Positions 1 to 9,050 are shown, numbered from the stretch's first letter. The stretch: DNA of 35,111 nucleotides from Pseudomonadota bacterium (GCA_021849615.1 JAJZSQ010000021.1:1-35111), one strand, 5' to 3'. Made by a program: numbers and translations. Notes: a model not told the origin generated them from the letters alone.

Positions 1-2851
1 GTTGGGTCGCGTCAGAGCTCTTCGCGGCGGGTGCCGCCGTAGGCCGAACCGCAGGCACTGGATACACCGGCGATCGGTGGAGGCGGGCACGGAACAGTGC
101 GGCGAGCGCCCCGCGCTGTTCGCGCACCGGCAGGGCCGCGAAGCCGCCGGGCGGGGCGCGGTGCAGGCGTGTCAGGGCGAGCACTTCGATCTGCCGGTTC
201 TCCAGGGCGCGGGCATCCTCGGCGCTGGCCGGACCGGCCGGAATGTCCACGCGCAGCGCCGGACGCGCCGCGAGTGCCCGTGAGAGCGCCGCGAGGCTCG
301 GGCCGGCTCCGCGCGGCAGCGCCGCCGCGCCGGGGCGGAACGCGATGTACTGCGCCTGCGCGGCGCCGGCGAACAGCTTGCCGATCAGGTCGAACGGCGC
401 GAGGGCGGCCTTCTCGAGCAGATGCCAGAGCATCGTCCAGACGATCGAGGCGATGTGGAAGTCCGGATTATTCAGCGAGCCGGTGACCGGCAGGTGGATG
501 CGGATCACCCCGTTGCGGTCCTTCAGCAGCGCGGTGGCGAGGCGGATCGGCCAACCGATCCGCGCGTGGCCCGCGCTCGCCCCGCCCCACTGCAGTTGCT
601 CGACCACGATGCGGTGGTCGGCGTCGAGCCGGCGGTTGTCGATGCGGTAGCGGAAATGCGCACTGAGAATGCCCTTGGCGATCGCGTAGCCGGCATACCG
701 GTCCGAGTACGGATCGAAAATCGGCAGCTGGATGTTCTCGAAGCCCGCTCGGATGTCAGTGTCACGGCCGAGTCCGTACGGATTGAACGCGCCGCGGATG
801 CTCACCGGCGAGTAGCGGTTGATCACCTGGCCGGCCAGTGCAACCCGGGCGATGGCGTCGTGCGCGGTCGAGACGTTGGCTATGGTGCCGTGCAGATCGT
901 TGATGGGCGCGTGGAAGTGCGGCTCGATCGATTCATCGGCGAAGCGGATCGAGCCGTTGACGATCTGCAGTTGTCGCAGCAGCACGGCGAGCGCCGGGTG
1001 CGTCGCAGGGTGTGCCGGCGGCGGCGCGGGCCGCTTCGGCGCCGCGCCGGTCTTCGCCGGCGGGAACAGTGCGGCGAGATTCAACGTGCGGTTCGGCAGG
1101 ATGACGATGCGCCCCACCGGCGCATCGAGTCGGGCTGCGCCAATGACGAGCCGCGCGGGCCGGTAGTCGATACCGTTCACGCTCAGCTGCCGCCAGCCGA
1201 ATAATCCGATGCCGCTGGCGCGCGCGAGCAGCTGCAGGTCGGTGAGCTCGGCGCCGCCGCGCAGGTGCACGAGGCGCCCGCCGCTGAGTTCGGCGAAACC
1301 GTGCATGCCGAGCGAGCCGGAATGGACTTCGGCGGTGTGTGCGAGCGGCAGGTAGGGCACGAAGGGCACGAGCGGCAGGCGAGTCAGCGAGACCCACAGT
1401 GCGGCGCTGCGCCGGCCCGGGATGACGCGTCCGTCGAGCGCCAGATACGCCCTCGCGGCGATGCCGGCCCGCAGTGAGAACGGCACGGCCGTATTGAGGT
1501 CGGTGCCGAGCGTCCGGGCGGTGAGGGAATACAGCCGCACTTCGAAGTGCGCCACCGGCGTGACTGACAGGTCGCGGATCGGCAGCGCGGCGTTGCTCAC
1601 GGTGAGCTGCGCGAGCGCCACGCTCCAGGGCGGCGCCGTGGGCCGCGCGCTGCGGGTCGCAGAGGGTGCGACGGGCGCGGCTGCGCGCGTCGCCGGATGT
1701 GCGGGCAGGAGACTGAGCAGCGCCAGGTGTCCATCACGTTCGCGCTCAATCGGCAGCCGCAGGCCGCGCAGCGCGAGCGCGCCGATCGCAATTCGGCGCT
1801 TCGGCCACTGCAGCCGCAGATGCTCGAGGGAGCACTCATCGAGGCTCGCGAGCTGCCCGCGGGCCGCACCGGTGCCCGCGAGGTGTACGCCGCGGAGGAC
1901 GAGCGTGCCCAGGCGCCCCTCGGGCGCCGCGCCGACGGCGAGCTTCAGCGCGCCGCCCGTGAGGTGGATGGAGTGGGCCTGCACGATGCCGTGCAGCACC
2001 GTACCGCCGTCGAGTGCGAGCGCCCGCACGGTCATGACCAGACTCGACAGCGCGAGTGCCAAGCCGTGTGGTCCTTCGCCCACCGTGTAGCGCGTGTTGA
2101 GGTCCAGTGCGCCGGCGCGCGCTGTCACGGGCAGGTGCGCCGGGACGAAACGGGTCAGTCCCGTCAATGGCTCGTTGTCGACGGACACCCCGCCGCGTAC
2201 GGCGAGCGGACTCATCGACACCTCGCCCCACCACGCGATGTGCGTGCCATCGCTGCTGTCGGCGTTGAGTGCAAACTGTCCGTGGCCGCCCGCCCAGGAG
2301 CGGAAATTCACCAGGCGGAAGGTGATCGGCGTGAGCGACTCGCGCGCCGTCGGGGAGAGTTTGTGGTCGCTGAAGCGCAGCGCACCCTGCACGACGCGCA
2401 GGTCATCGATGCGTATCTGCGGCGGCGGTGCGCTCGGGCCGGGGGGCGCCTTCGAGGCGAGCGCCGCCAGGTTGCTCTTGCCGTCGGCGCCGATGAGCAC
2501 GTCGAGGCGCGGCGCGTCCAGTTCCAACGTGCCGATGTGATAGGTGCCGGTGAGCAGCGCCAGCGGTTTGAAGCCGATGAACAACCGGCGCACCGCCGCG
2601 ATCGGCCGCCCCTGTGCCTCGAGGCGCAGGTGGTGGATCGAAACGGTCACGTGGACCGGGTCGACGCGGATCGCCCCGAGGGAGAGCGTGACCCCCGAAT
2701 GCTGGTGCGCCCAGCGCAGCGCTTCGCTGCGGATCAGGCGCGGCGCGAGCGCGTAACCGGCCCACAGATAACCGAGCAGCGCCAACGCGATGACGCTGAA
2801 GGTGATGAGCCAGCGCCGACCCAACCTGCGAAGGCGGCTCCAGACGTTCAT
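1..2851 (-). CDS. DUF748 / AsmA-like envelope protein (partial, 3' end outside window)
   Basis: An open minus-strand frame runs from ATG 2851 off the left edge, about 950 codons without a stop where I translated it. An AGGA lies 7-10 nt before the ATG. The N-terminus is a short basic segment followed by one hydrophobic helix (about residues 14-35), so the protein is probably anchored in the inner membrane with a large periplasmic body. The part encoded at about 400-960 carries the DUF748 signature: an [12 protein letters not shown] stretch, [38 protein letters not shown] and a [14 protein letters not shown] segment. The part at 1-300 has the late [14 protein letters not shown] motif. DUF748 proteins belong to the AsmA-like superfamily, which includes bridge-like candidates for lipid transport between membranes. 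No substrate is assigned here and that role is inference. The gene is divergent from ohr. Confidence 0.85.
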   Translation of the reverse strand, partial: MNVWSRLRRLGRRWLITFSVIALALLGYLWAGYALAPRLIRSEALRWAHQHSGVTLSLGAIRVDPVHVTVSIHHLRLEAQGRPIAAVRRLFIGFKPLALLTGTYHIGTLELDAPRLDVLIGADGKSNLAALASKAPPGPSAPPPQIRIDDLRVVQGALRFSDHKLSPTARESLTPITFRLVNFRSWAGGHGQFALNADSSDGTHIAWWGEVSMSPLAVRGGVSVDNEPLTGLTRFVPAHLPVTARAGALDLNTRYTVGEGPHGLALALSSLVMTVRALALDGGTVLHGIVQAHSIHLTGGALKLAVGAAPEGRLGTLVLRGVHLAGTGAARGQLASLDECSLEHLRLQWPKRRIAIGALALRGLRLPIERERDGHLALLSLLPAHPATRAAAPVAPSATRSARPTAPPWSVALAQLTVSNAALPIRDLSVTPVAHFEVRLYSLTARTLGTDLNTAVPFSLRAGIAARAYLALDGRVIPGRRSAALWVSLTRLPLVPFVPYLPLAHTAEVHSGSLGMHGFAELSGGRLVHLRGGAELTDLQLLARASGIGLFGWRQLSVNGIDYRPARLVIGAARLDAPVGRIVILPNRTLNLAALFPPAKTGAAPKRPAPPPAHPATHPALAVLLRQLQIVNGSIRFADESIEPHFHAPINDLHGTIANVSTAHDAIARVALAGQVINRYSPVSIRGAFNPYGLGRDTDIRAGFENIQLPIFDPYSDRYAGYAIAKGILSAHFRYRIDNRRLDADHRIVVEQLQWGGASAGHARIGWPIRLATALLKDRNGVIRIHLPVTGSLNNPDFHIASIVWTMLWHLLEKAALAPFDLIGKLFAGAAQAQYIAFRPGAAALPRGAGPSLAALSRALAARPALRVDIPAGPASAEDARALENRQIEVLALTRLHRAPPGGFAALPVREQRGALAALFRARLHRSPVYPVPAVRPTAAPAAKSSDATQ

Positions 2852-2970
2852 GGGGGTCCTGCGCTGCAGACGGCACCGTTCAGACGCCCGCCGCGTCGTT
2901 CAGTGCTCGTGCGTCGGGTCGGTCGATCGGTGGGCAGGCGCATCGGCATTCTCTGGCATCCTGCGTCGGG

Positions 2971-3002
2971 TTGCGGGTCGCGTGCCGGCGGAAGTCTACA
3001 AT
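2971..3002 (+). promoter_or_regulatory. Candidate promoter of the Ohr gene
   Basis: TACAAT at 2997-3002 is the best -10 hexamer in the 222-base divergent gap 2852-3073. A TTGCGG at 2971-2976 could be the -35, but the 20-base spacer is long for sigma70, so the assignment is weak. A second AT-rich hexamer, TATACT, starts at 3002. I see no complete OhrR-type palindrome and no ohrR gene in the window. The rest of the gap holds nothing else I can name. Confidence 0.35.
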
Positions 3003-3073
3003 ATACTCTGGTCCAAGAGCGTGCGGCGCGAAGCGCCGGCGCGCAGACTTTTTCTGCAACACCGGAGGGCGCA

Positions 3074-3499
3074 ATGACCTCGATCACCCCGCTGTACACC
3101 GCACATGCCAAGGCCACCGGAGGGCGCGACGGCAGCGCCGCGACCGACGATGGGCGCCTGAAGGTGAAACTGGCAGTGCCCAAGGAGCTCGGGGGGCCGG
3201 GCGGTGAGGGCACCAACCCGGAGCAGATGTTCGCCGCCGGCTACGCCGCCTGCTTCATCGGGGCGATCAAATTCGTCGCCGGACGCGACAAGGTCGCGGT
3301 GCCGGCCGACACCTCGATCGAGTCGTCGGTGGGCATCGGGCAGATTCCGGCCGGATTCGGCATCAACGTGGAACTGAAGGTGTCGCTGCCGGGCGTGGCG
3401 CGCGAGACCGCCGAGCGCCTGGTGAGCGAGGCGCACAAGGTGTGTCCCTACTCGAACGCGACCCGGGGCAACATCGACGTCACGCTGATCGTCGTCTGA
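3074..3499 (+). CDS. ohr: Ohr-type organic hydroperoxide peroxidase (OsmC/Ohr family)
   Basis: The 141-residue product matches the whole length of Ohr enzymes, which reduce organic and lipid hydroperoxides using a reactive dithiol, regenerated by lipoylated proteins. The two redox cysteines are visible: Cys60 in the motif [12 protein letters not shown] and Cys124 in [16 protein letters not shown]. The conserved active-site Arg (Arg18) and Glu (Glu50) are also present. The second motif, [13 protein letters not shown], favours Ohr over the OsmC branch. The ATG at 3074 has a good GGAG 7 nt upstream; the open frame extends further upstream but that part is not family sequence. It is likely cytoplasmic. 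Ohr genes are usually induced by peroxides through OhrR, which is not encoded here. Confidence 0.95.
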   Translation: MTSITPLYTAHAKATGGRDGSAATDDGRLKVKLAVPKELGGPGGEGTNPEQMFAAGYAACFIGAIKFVAGRDKVAVPADTSIESSVGIGQIPAGFGINVELKVSLPGVARETAERLVSEAHKVCPYSNATRGNIDVTLIVV

Positions 3500-3570
3500 T
3501 GCAACGTCGCAGCGGCGCCGGCCGCGAATCGCGCGCCCCTGACCTCATCGCGCGTGCGGCAGTGCGCTAG

Positions 3571-4143
3571 ATGGAAGCGTTTCTCGCCAGCCTCTCGACC
3601 GTTGCGATCGCCGAAATCGGCGATCGGACCCAGCTGCTGCTGCTGATGCTCGCCGTGCGGCACCGGCGGCCGTGGCCGATTCTCGCCGGGATGATCTGCG
3701 GAACGGTCGTGAGCGCAGCCCTCGCGGCGTTCATCGGCGAGCGGCTCGGCCACGCCCTGAGCCCCCGGCTGGTCAATCTCATCGTCGGCGTGAGCCTCAT
3801 CGCCATGGCCGCCTGGGAGCTGAAGCCGGAACGTGCGGACGATCAGGAGGAGGCCGCGGCGCGTGGTGGGCTGTTCTGGACCACGCTGTTGACCTTCACG
3901 GTGGCGGAACTCGGCGACAAGACGCAGATCGCCACGGCGGTGCTCGGGGCCGCCTACCGGAACTTCGCCGGCGTGGTGGCCGGCAGCACGGTCGGGATGG
4001 TGCTCGCCTGTGCCCCGGTGATCTTCATCGGCAAGCTGCTCGCGCTGCGGTTGCCGCTGCGCGCGATCCGCATCACCGCGAGCCTGCTGTTTCTCGGCCT
4101 CGGTGTGCTGTTCCTGGTCCGCGGCCTGCTCGGGGTGTCCTGA
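3571..4143 (+). CDS. GDT1/TMEM165 family cation transporter (UPF0016)
   Basis: A 190-residue, strongly hydrophobic protein built from two homologous halves, each with the family signature E-x-G-D-(K/R)-T: EIGDRTQ at residues 15-21 and ELGDKTQ near residues 111-117. About six transmembrane helices can be drawn, with a short charged loop between the halves (residues about 87-98, rich in Glu/Asp). Members of this family (yeast Gdt1, human TMEM165, bacterial MneA) exchange Mn2+ or Ca2+ across membranes; in bacteria Mn2+ export is the best-supported role. Substrate here is inferred from family only. No strong Shine-Dalgarno precedes the ATG. It lies 71 nt after ohr on the same strand and is convergent with the MerR gene, 16 nt apart. 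Confidence 0.85.
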   Translation: MEAFLASLSTVAIAEIGDRTQLLLLMLAVRHRRPWPILAGMICGTVVSAALAAFIGERLGHALSPRLVNLIVGVSLIAMAAWELKPERADDQEEAAARGGLFWTTLLTFTVAELGDKTQIATAVLGAAYRNFAGVVAGSTVGMVLACAPVIFIGKLLALRLPLRAIRITASLLFLGLGVLFLVRGLLGVS

Positions 4144-4159
4144 CCCCGGGGCGTGCGGC

Positions 4160-4609
4160 TCAGGCGGTGCCGGCGTGCCCGCCGGGCAGAGGCGATGCGG
4201 CGAGCCCGTCCAGACCGTCCCCGCCGAGGGCCTTGAGGATCGGGCAATCGGTCGGATCGCCGTGGCCCGGGCAGGCTTCGATGAGCGTTGCCAGACCGTC
4301 GCGCACACGCTGCAGCGCGGCGATGCGCTGCTCGACGTCGGCGAGCTTGCCCTGCGCGGCGCGCTTCACGCGCGCCACGTCCCGGCCCTTGGAGAGCGCG
4401 AGCAGATCGCGGATCTCCTTCAGGGAAAACCCGAGCGTCTGGGCGCGGCGGATGAAGCGCAGACGGGCGAGCTCGGCGGCGCCGTAGCGGCGATAACCGG
4501 ACTGCAGGCGCGTCTTGGGGGCGAGCAGACCGCTGCGTTCGTAGTAGCGCACGGTGTCGATGCGCACGCCCGCGCGCTGGGCGAGGGCGCCAATGCCGAG
4601 GGTCTCCAT
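4160..4609 (-). CDS. MerR-family transcriptional regulator, metal-sensor-like
   Basis: 149 residues with a MerR winged helix-turn-helix at the N-terminus (GALAQRAGVRIDTVRYYERSG, about residues 7-27), a dimerisation coiled coil (about 75-112) and a C-terminal loop with Cys113 and Cys122 in a CPGHG...DCPIL context. The Cys-x8-Cys spacing equals that of Cys117/Cys126 in MerR. The third ligand of classical sensors (MerR Cys82, ZntR Cys79) lies at the start of the dimerisation helix; by alignment that position is Val78 here. The inducer is therefore uncertain: a thiophilic or divalent metal held by fewer ligands, or another signal. A GGGAG precedes the ATG by 6 nt, and a typical MerR-class promoter/operator lies just upstream, pointing to autoregulation. 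No obvious efflux gene is co-transcribed. Confidence 0.85.
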   Translation of the reverse strand: METLGIGALAQRAGVRIDTVRYYERSGLLAPKTRLQSGYRRYGAAELARLRFIRRAQTLGFSLKEIRDLLALSKGRDVARVKRAAQGKLADVEQRIAALQRVRDGLATLIEACPGHGDPTDCPILKALGGDGLDGLAASPLPGGHAGTA

Positions 4610-4637
4610 GGTCGCTCCCGGGAATGGATCTTAGTTC

Positions 4638-4669
4638 AGTCTACGCCCTGGAGCAAGGTCCAGAGTCAA
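4638..4669 (-). promoter_or_regulatory. MerR-class promoter/operator with 20-bp spacer
   Basis: On the minus strand TTGACT (4664-4669) and TAGACT (4638-4643) form -35 and -10 hexamers separated by 20 bp. That is too long for normal sigma70 promoters but diagnostic of MerR-family control, where the activator untwists the spacer. The spacer region carries the dyad CCCTGGA-N6-TCCAGAG (plus-strand 4646-4652 and 4659-4665, one mismatch), resembling ZntR and MerR operators. The predicted transcription start is about 20 nt upstream of the MerR-family ATG at 4609. Confidence 0.75.
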
Positions 4670-4727
4670 GACCGTGACCCGCCGCCCCTGCGGCGCACTC
4701 GGTGTCCCGCACGGCGGCGTGCCGAAC

Positions 4728-4736
4728 TGCTATGAT
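4728..4736 (+). promoter_or_regulatory. Extended -10 promoter upstream of the SRP RNA
   Basis: TGCTATGAT is an extended -10 element (TGn plus TATGAT at 4731-4736) with no clear -35. It would start transcription near 4743, about 90 nt before the mature SRP RNA. It could make an SRP RNA precursor or a separate short transcript. Confidence 0.4.
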
Positions 4737-4790
4737 GGTTCTCTCCCGGCGATTTCCTGGGCGCCGTCCCGCAGTGGGCGCGAGCCTGGG

Positions 4791-4815
4791 GGCGGGTGAG
4801 CCCGCAGGCGCGGGC
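4791..4815 (+). other. Two overlapping GC hairpins upstream of the SRP RNA
   Basis: GCGGG (4792-4796) can pair with CCCGC (4801-4805) around a TGAG loop. Alternatively GCCCGC (4800-4805) can pair with GCGGGC (4810-4815) around AGGC. The two stems share bases 4801-4805, so they exclude each other. No T-run follows. They would lie in a transcript started near 4743. Confidence 0.45.
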
Positions 4816-4820
4816 ATGAG

Positions 4821-4826
4821 TACATT
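4821..4826 (+). promoter_or_regulatory. Candidate -10 of the SRP RNA
   Basis: TACATT ends 7 nt before base 4834, the first base of the SRP RNA closing stem, which is the spacing expected for a -10 and its start site. The -35 region (around 4797-4803) is poor. Confidence 0.4.
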
Positions 4827-4833
4827 TGGCTGT

Positions 4834-4946
4834 GGTGGCCCGCATCGGCTACTCCGCGACGACCAGTCGTGAACCCCGTCAGGGCCGGAAGGCAGCAGCG
4901 GCAGCGGCGATGTCGGGTGCCGGAGCACCCGCTGGTGCGGGCCGCC
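4834..4946 (+). ncRNA. ffs: Signal recognition particle RNA, small bacterial (4.5S) type
   Basis: The Ffh-binding domain is unmistakable: GTCAGGGCCGGAAGGCAGCA begins at 4878, with the GGAA tetraloop closed by GCC/GGC and the symmetric and asymmetric internal-loop bases in place. The ends close as an 11-bp helix, GGTGGCCCGCA (4834-4844) with TGCGGGCCGCC (4936-4946), with one G-U pair, giving an RNA of about 113 nt. It binds Ffh to target inner-membrane proteins to FtsY and the translocon. The location immediately before dnaX is common in gammaproteobacteria such as Xanthomonas. Exact ends are inferred from the helix and may differ by a few bases. Confidence 0.93.
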
Positions 4947-4967
4947 TCCCATTCCGGTTGGGGATCC

Positions 4968-6551
4968 ATGACCGAGACCTACACCGCGCTGGCGCGCAAA
5001 TGGCGCCCCAAGACGTTCAGTGAACTCGTGGGGCAGGATCACGTGCGCCAGGCGCTCGTCAACGCCCTCACGAGCGGGCGCGTGCACCACGCGTTCCTGT
5101 TCACGGGCACGCGCGGGGTGGGCAAGACGACGATCGCGCGCATTCTGGCCAAGTGCCTGAACTGCGATCGCGGCGTGAGTGCCACGCCCTGCGGGGAGTG
5201 CGCCAGCTGCCGGGAGATCGATGCCGGCCGGTTCGTCGACCTGATCGAAGTCGATGCCGCCTCGCGAACCAAGGTCGACGACACGCGCGAGATCCTCGAC
5301 AACGTGCAGTTCGCGCCGACGCGCGGGCGGTACAAGGTGTACCTCATCGACGAGGTGCACATGCTCTCGACGCACTCCTTCAACGCGCTGCTGAAGACGC
5401 TCGAGGAGCCGCCGCCGCACGTGAAGTTCCTGCTCGCCACCACCGATCCGCAGAAGCTGCCGGTGACGGTGCTCTCGCGCTGCCTGCAGTTCAATCTCAA
5501 GCGTATTCCGACGGCGCAGATCGCCGCGCACCTGCGCGCGGTGCTCGAGCGCGAGCAGATCGAGTTCGAGCCGGCCGGACTCGCGCTGGTGGCGCAGGCG
5601 GCCGACGGCAGCATGCGTGACGGTCTCTCGCTGCTCGATCAGCTGATCGCCTTCGGCGGCGGGCGCGCCGGGGAGAGCGAGGCGCGCGCCATGCTCGGCA
5701 CCGTGGCCCGCGATCACGTGGTGCAGCTCGCCGAGCGGCTCGCGGCTGCCGATGCGGGCGAGCTGCTGCGCTTCGCCCGCTCGATCGAGCAGTGGGCGCC
5801 CGATTACACCCAGTTGCTCGATGAGCTCGCCTCGCTGCTGACCCGCGTCGCGCTGAAGCAGGTGGTGCGTGATTACGAGGGCGATGAGCTGTATGCGCAC
5901 GAGCTGCTCGAGCGGCTCGCCGGGGCGCTCGGCGCCGAGGACGTGCAGCTCTATTATCAGACCGCCATCCTCGGGCGGCGCGACCTGCCGCTCGCGCCCG
6001 ATCCGCGCACCGGCTTCGAGATGACGCTGCTGCGCATGATCGCGTTCCGGCCGCAGGGCGGCCCGGCCGCGGCCGCCGCTCCGCTCGCTGGCGCAGCACC
6101 GGGGACCGCGCCCTCGCGCGCCGAGCGCGCTGCGGCACCTTCGGCGCCGGCGGCGCCAGCACCGGCGGCCCCGAGCGGGGAGTGGGCGGCGCTGCTCGCC
6201 CAACTCGATCTGCAGGGTGCGGCCCGCCAGCTCGCCCATCATTGCGTACTCGTCGGGCGTGAGGGTGCCCGGGTGAAACTCGCGCTCGACCCGCGCAGCC
6301 GCTCGCTGCGGACCCCCTCGCTCGAGGAGAAGCTCGCCCAGGCGCTCTCGCGGCATTTCGGCGCGACGGTCCGGCTGGAGTTCGTCGCAGTGAGCGAGCG
6401 CCGCGAGACGCCCGCCGAGGCGAACCAGCGCGCTGCACGCGAGCAGGTCGATGCGGCCCGCCAGTCCTTCGAGTCCGATCCCGGGGTACAGGGCTTTCGC
6501 GAGCGCTTCGGCGCCGAAGTGCTCCCCGAGACCGTTCGTCCCCTGAAATGA
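4968..6551 (+). CDS. dnaX: DNA polymerase III subunit tau (clamp-loader ATPase)
   Basis: 527 residues. The AAA+ core shows Walker [10 protein letters not shown] (residues 47-55), a zinc module with Cys66, Cys75, Cys78 and Cys81, Walker B LIDEVHM (Asp128-Glu129) and the clamp-loader SRC motif at 170-172. A Pro/Ala-rich linker (about residues 365-405) leads to a C-terminal tau-type domain that contacts the polymerase and helicase. The protein drives beta-clamp loading and couples the replisome. The ATG at 4968 has a GGGGA 5 nt upstream and gives the family N-terminus [14 protein letters not shown]; the frame is open further upstream only because it crosses the SRP RNA. I saw no A-rich slippery heptamer of the E. 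coli gamma-producing type, so only tau may be made. It heads a dnaX-ybaB-recR unit. Confidence 0.97.
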   Translation: MTETYTALARKWRPKTFSELVGQDHVRQALVNALTSGRVHHAFLFTGTRGVGKTTIARILAKCLNCDRGVSATPCGECASCREIDAGRFVDLIEVDAASRTKVDDTREILDNVQFAPTRGRYKVYLIDEVHMLSTHSFNALLKTLEEPPPHVKFLLATTDPQKLPVTVLSRCLQFNLKRIPTAQIAAHLRAVLEREQIEFEPAGLALVAQAADGSMRDGLSLLDQLIAFGGGRAGESEARAMLGTVARDHVVQLAERLAAADAGELLRFARSIEQWAPDYTQLLDELASLLTRVALKQVVRDYEGDELYAHELLERLAGALGAEDVQLYYQTAILGRRDLPLAPDPRTGFEMTLLRMIAFRPQGGPAAAAAPLAGAAPGTAPSRAERAAAPSAPAAPAPAAPSGEWAALLAQLDLQGAARQLAHHCVLVGREGARVKLALDPRSRSLRTPSLEEKLAQALSRHFGATVRLEFVAVSERRETPAEANQRAAREQVDAARQSFESDPGVQGFRERFGAEVLPETVRPLK

Positions 6552-6597
6552 GCCGGCGCGGTTGCCGGTTCCACTCAACCGATCGAGGAGCGACCTC

Positions 6598-6921
6598 ATG
6601 CGAGGCAATATCAATCAGCTGATGCGCCAGGCGCAGGCCATGCAGGCCAACATGCAGAAGGTGCAGGACGAAATCGCCAACCTGGAAATCATCGGCGAGG
6701 CCGGTGGCGGCATGGTCAAGGTGACGATGACCGGCAAGCACGAAGTGCGCGCCGTGGCAATCGAGCCGGCAGTGATCGGCGAGGATCGGGAGATGCTCGA
6801 GGATCTGGTCGCCGCCGCGATCAACGACGCGGTGCACAAGGTCGAGGCGCGCGTGCAGGAGAAGATGTCCTCGGTCACTGCCGGACTGCAGCTGCCGCCG
6901 GGAATGAAACTGCCGTTCTGA
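6598..6921 (+). CDS. ybaB: YbaB/EbfC family nucleoid-associated protein
   Basis: 107 residues matching YbaB/EbfC over the full length: a long N-terminal helix (residues about 3-30, with [18 protein letters not shown]), a small sheet carrying [15 protein letters not shown], and a C-terminal helix ending in the family tail LPPGMKLPF. YbaB dimers bind DNA as tweezers and influence nucleoid organisation and gene expression. The ATG at 6598 follows a strong GAGGAG 8 nt upstream. The gene lies 46 nt after dnaX and 7 nt before recR, the conserved order. Confidence 0.95.
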   Translation: MRGNINQLMRQAQAMQANMQKVQDEIANLEIIGEAGGGMVKVTMTGKHEVRAVAIEPAVIGEDREMLEDLVAAAINDAVHKVEARVQEKMSSVTAGLQLPPGMKLPF

Positions 6922-6928
6922 TCCCGCC

Positions 6929-7525
6929 GTGAAGCATCCGCCGCGACTCGCCGAGCTGATCGAAGCGCTGCGCACCTTGCCGGGCGTCGGTCCGAAGAGC
7001 GCCCAGCGCATGGCGTTTCATCTGCTGCAGGAAGGGCGCTCCGGTGCGCAGCGCCTGGCGCAGTCACTCGAGGCGGCGCTCGCCACGGTGCACCGCTGCC
7101 AGCGCTGCCGCATGTTCGCCGAAGAGGACCTGTGCACGATCTGCGCCGCGCCGCAGCGCGAGGCGGCGCTGCTGTGCGTGGTGGAGTCGGCGGCCGACGT
7201 GGTTGCGATCGAGCAGTCCGCGAGCTTCCGCGGGCGCTATTTCGTGCTGATGGGCCACCTCTCGCCGCTCGATGGCATCGGTCCGGAGCAGCTCGGCGTG
7301 CGCGAGCTCGAGGCAATTCTCGATGAGGGCTCGGTACGCGAGCTGATCCTGGCCACCAATCCCACGGTGGAGGGGGAGGCGACGGCGCATTTCATCGCCG
7401 AGCTGGCCCTGCGGCGCGGCCTGAGTGCGAGCCGCATCGCCCACGGGGTGCCGATCGGCGGGGAAATCGAGTATGTCGACGGCGGGACCCTCGCTCGCGC
7501 GCTGAGCGGCCGGCAGAGCGTCTGA
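6929..7525 (+). CDS. recR: Recombination mediator RecR
   Basis: 198 residues, the usual RecR length. An N-terminal helix-hairpin-helix ([18 protein letters not shown], about residues 16-33), a four-cysteine zinc finger (Cys57, Cys60, Cys69, Cys72), a TOPRIM domain (about 79-175, starting [14 protein letters not shown]) and a C-terminal [19 protein letters not shown] segment are in the canonical order. RecR forms a ring clamp with RecO (and RecF) and loads RecA on SSB-coated gaps. The start is GTG, 7 nt after the ybaB stop and without its own clear ribosome site, so translation is probably coupled to ybaB. It is convergent with rsgA with only 4 nt between stops. Confidence 0.97.
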   Translation: MKHPPRLAELIEALRTLPGVGPKSAQRMAFHLLQEGRSGAQRLAQSLEAALATVHRCQRCRMFAEEDLCTICAAPQREAALLCVVESAADVVAIEQSASFRGRYFVLMGHLSPLDGIGPEQLGVRELEAILDEGSVRELILATNPTVEGEATAHFIAELALRRGLSASRIAHGVPIGGEIEYVDGGTLARALSGRQSV

Positions 7526-7529
7526 GCGC

Positions 7530-8453
7530 TCAGCCGTCGCGGCGGCGCGCTCGCTCCTCGGCCGTGCCCAGGGTCTGTTGCAGCCGGCGCAACCGCCGAT
7601 AGCTCTCGTAACGGCGCGGATCCATCTGGCCCTGCTCGACGGCGGCGCGCACCTCGCAGTCCGGTTCGCGCAGGTGCTGGCAATCGAGAAAGCGGCATCC
7701 GCCGGCGAGCCGGGCGAGCTCGGCAAAGCCGAGCGTGCGGGGCTCGAGGCACTCGATCGCCGGGGCGAAATCGCGCACCCCGGGTGCATCGATGAGCTCA
7801 CCGCCGCCGGGCAATATGAACAGCCGCGAGGCGGTGGTGGTGTGGCGCCCCTCGGCGGCCCGCGCCAGCGCGCCGACTTCGATGCGCTCCTCGGGGGCGA
7901 GCCGCGCGGCGAGGGAGGATTTGCCGACCCCGGACTGCCCGACCAGGGCGGCGGTGCGGCCGCGGCAGGCTGCGAGCAATTCGGCCTCCCCGACACCGGT
8001 GACCGCCGAGACCTCGATGGACGGGGTGTCCGCCTGCCGGTAGCCCTCGAGCGCCGCGCCGAGCGCCGCATCGAGGCCGAGGTCAGCCTTGTTCACGATG
8101 AGGATCGGCTCGATGCCGGCCGAAGCGGCCGCCGCCAGGTACCGATCGGCGACGAACAGGTCCGGCTCGGGCAGCGGGGCGATCACCACCAGCAATCGGG
8201 TGAGATTGGCGAGGACCGCCTCGGCACGGCCGCGCGCATTGGTCCGATACAGCGCCGTGCGCCGCGGCAGCACTTCGAGCACGTGGACCTCGCCGTGACG
8301 CTCATCGTGCCGGCAGCGCACCTCATCGCCGCAGACGATGCCGAGTGCGCGTCCCAGTGGCCGTGCCGGGTACTCCGTCCCATCGCTGGTGCGCACCCGC
8401 ACCTGCCGTCCGAACGCGCCGATCACGCGTGCTTCGAAGGTTGCTACACTCAT
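7530..8453 (-). CDS. rsgA: Ribosome small subunit-dependent GTPase RsgA
   Basis: 307 residues with the circularly permuted GTPase order typical of RsgA/YjeQ: an N-terminal OB fold (about 1-75), then G4 NKAD (121-124), G1 [10 protein letters not shown] (172-181) and G3 DAPG (222-225), followed by a zinc knuckle with Cys253, Cys258, His260 and Cys266. RsgA checks and releases factors during late 30S maturation. The ATG at 8453 gives the expected OB-fold start; the frame is open upstream only by overlap with orn. It has no Shine-Dalgarno, but GATAAT ends 9 nt before the ATG (plus-strand 8463-8468), so the mRNA may be nearly leaderless. It is divergent from orn with a 33-bp gap, as in E. coli. 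Confidence 0.95.
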   Translation of the reverse strand: MSVATFEARVIGAFGRQVRVRTSDGTEYPARPLGRALGIVCGDEVRCRHDERHGEVHVLEVLPRRTALYRTNARGRAEAVLANLTRLLVVIAPLPEPDLFVADRYLAAAASAGIEPILIVNKADLGLDAALGAALEGYRQADTPSIEVSAVTGVGEAELLAACRGRTAALVGQSGVGKSSLAARLAPEERIEVGALARAAEGRHTTTASRLFILPGGGELIDAPGVRDFAPAIECLEPRTLGFAELARLAGGCRFLDCQHLREPDCEVRAAVEQGQMDPRRYESYRRLRRLQQTLGTAEERARRRDG

Positions 8454-8468
8454 CGGACGCCGATTATC
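8442..8468. promoter_or_regulatory. Overlapping divergent -10 elements for rsgA and orn
   Basis: On the plus strand TGCTACACT (8442-8450, extended -10) could drive orn, starting inside the first rsgA codons. On the minus strand GATAAT (8463-8468) could drive rsgA. Neither has a good -35. The two start regions overlap in a 33-bp gap, so the polymerases would compete. Confidence 0.4.
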
Positions 8469-8486
8469 CCCCAGTACGAGCCGAAC

Positions 8487-9050
8487 ATGCCGAGTAATGA
8501 ACACCTGATCTGGATCGATCTCGAGATGACGGGCCTGGTGCCCGAACGCGATGCGATCATCGAGATCGCCACGATCGTCACGGACAAGTCGCTCAACGTA
8601 CTCGCCGAGGGGCCGGTGGTCGCCATCCACCAGGACGAGTCGGTGCTCGGCGCGATGGACGAGTGGAACCAGCGCCAGCACGGCAGCTCCGGACTGCTCG
8701 CGCGGGTGCGCGCCAGCCGGGTCGGGACCGCCGAGGCCGAGGCGCGCACGCTGTCGTTCCTGATGCCGCTGGTGCCGCCGGGCGTCTCACCCATGTGCGG
8801 CAACAGCATCTGCCAGGACCGCCGGTTCCTGGCGCGGCTGATGCCGCAGCTCGAGCGCTACTTCCACTACCGCAACCTCGACGTCAGCACCCTGAAGGAG
8901 CTGGCGCGCCGCTGGGCGCCGAGTGCGCTGGAAGGTCTGACCAAGCAGGACGCGCACCTCGCGCTCGCCGACATCCGCGAGTCGATCCGGGAGCTGGCGC
9001 ATTACCGCGCCAAGCTGTTCCGGCCGGCCTTCGGCGGCGAGCCGCTCTGA
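8487..9050 (+). CDS. orn: Oligoribonuclease (DEDDh 3'-5' exoribonuclease)
   Basis: 187 residues, matching Orn along its length. The DEDDh catalytic set is complete: Asp11 and Glu13 in [10 protein letters not shown], Asp111 in GNSICQD, His157 and Asp162 in [11 protein letters not shown]. Orn degrades 2-5 nt RNA remnants, mainly dinucleotides, including pGpG from cyclic-di-GMP breakdown, in the cytoplasm, and is often essential. The ATG at 8487 places the first catalytic Asp where it lies in E. coli Orn (Asp12). It is convergent with ppsA. Confidence 0.97.
   Translation: MPSNEHLIWIDLEMTGLVPERDAIIEIATIVTDKSLNVLAEGPVVAIHQDESVLGAMDEWNQRQHGSSGLLARVRASRVGTAEAEARTLSFLMPLVPPGVSPMCGNSICQDRRFLARLMPQLERYFHYRNLDVSTLKELARRWAPSALEGLTKQDAHLALADIRESIRELAHYRAKLFRPAFGGEPL

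Noticed and set aside
2997-3007. OhrR operator in front of ohr
   Set aside because: Only one AT-rich half resembles the site; there is no matching inverted half and no ohrR gene.
4743-4832. tRNA or 6S RNA upstream of the SRP RNA
   Set aside because: No cloverleaf arms, T-loop or CCA, and no 6S-type long stem with a central bubble could be drawn.
4641-6614. Long minus-strand open frame (657 codons) antisense to dnaX
   Set aside because: It mirrors the codon pattern of dnaX in a GC-rich background, encodes Arg/Ala/Gly-rich sequence without domains, and dnaX is fully supported on the plus strand.
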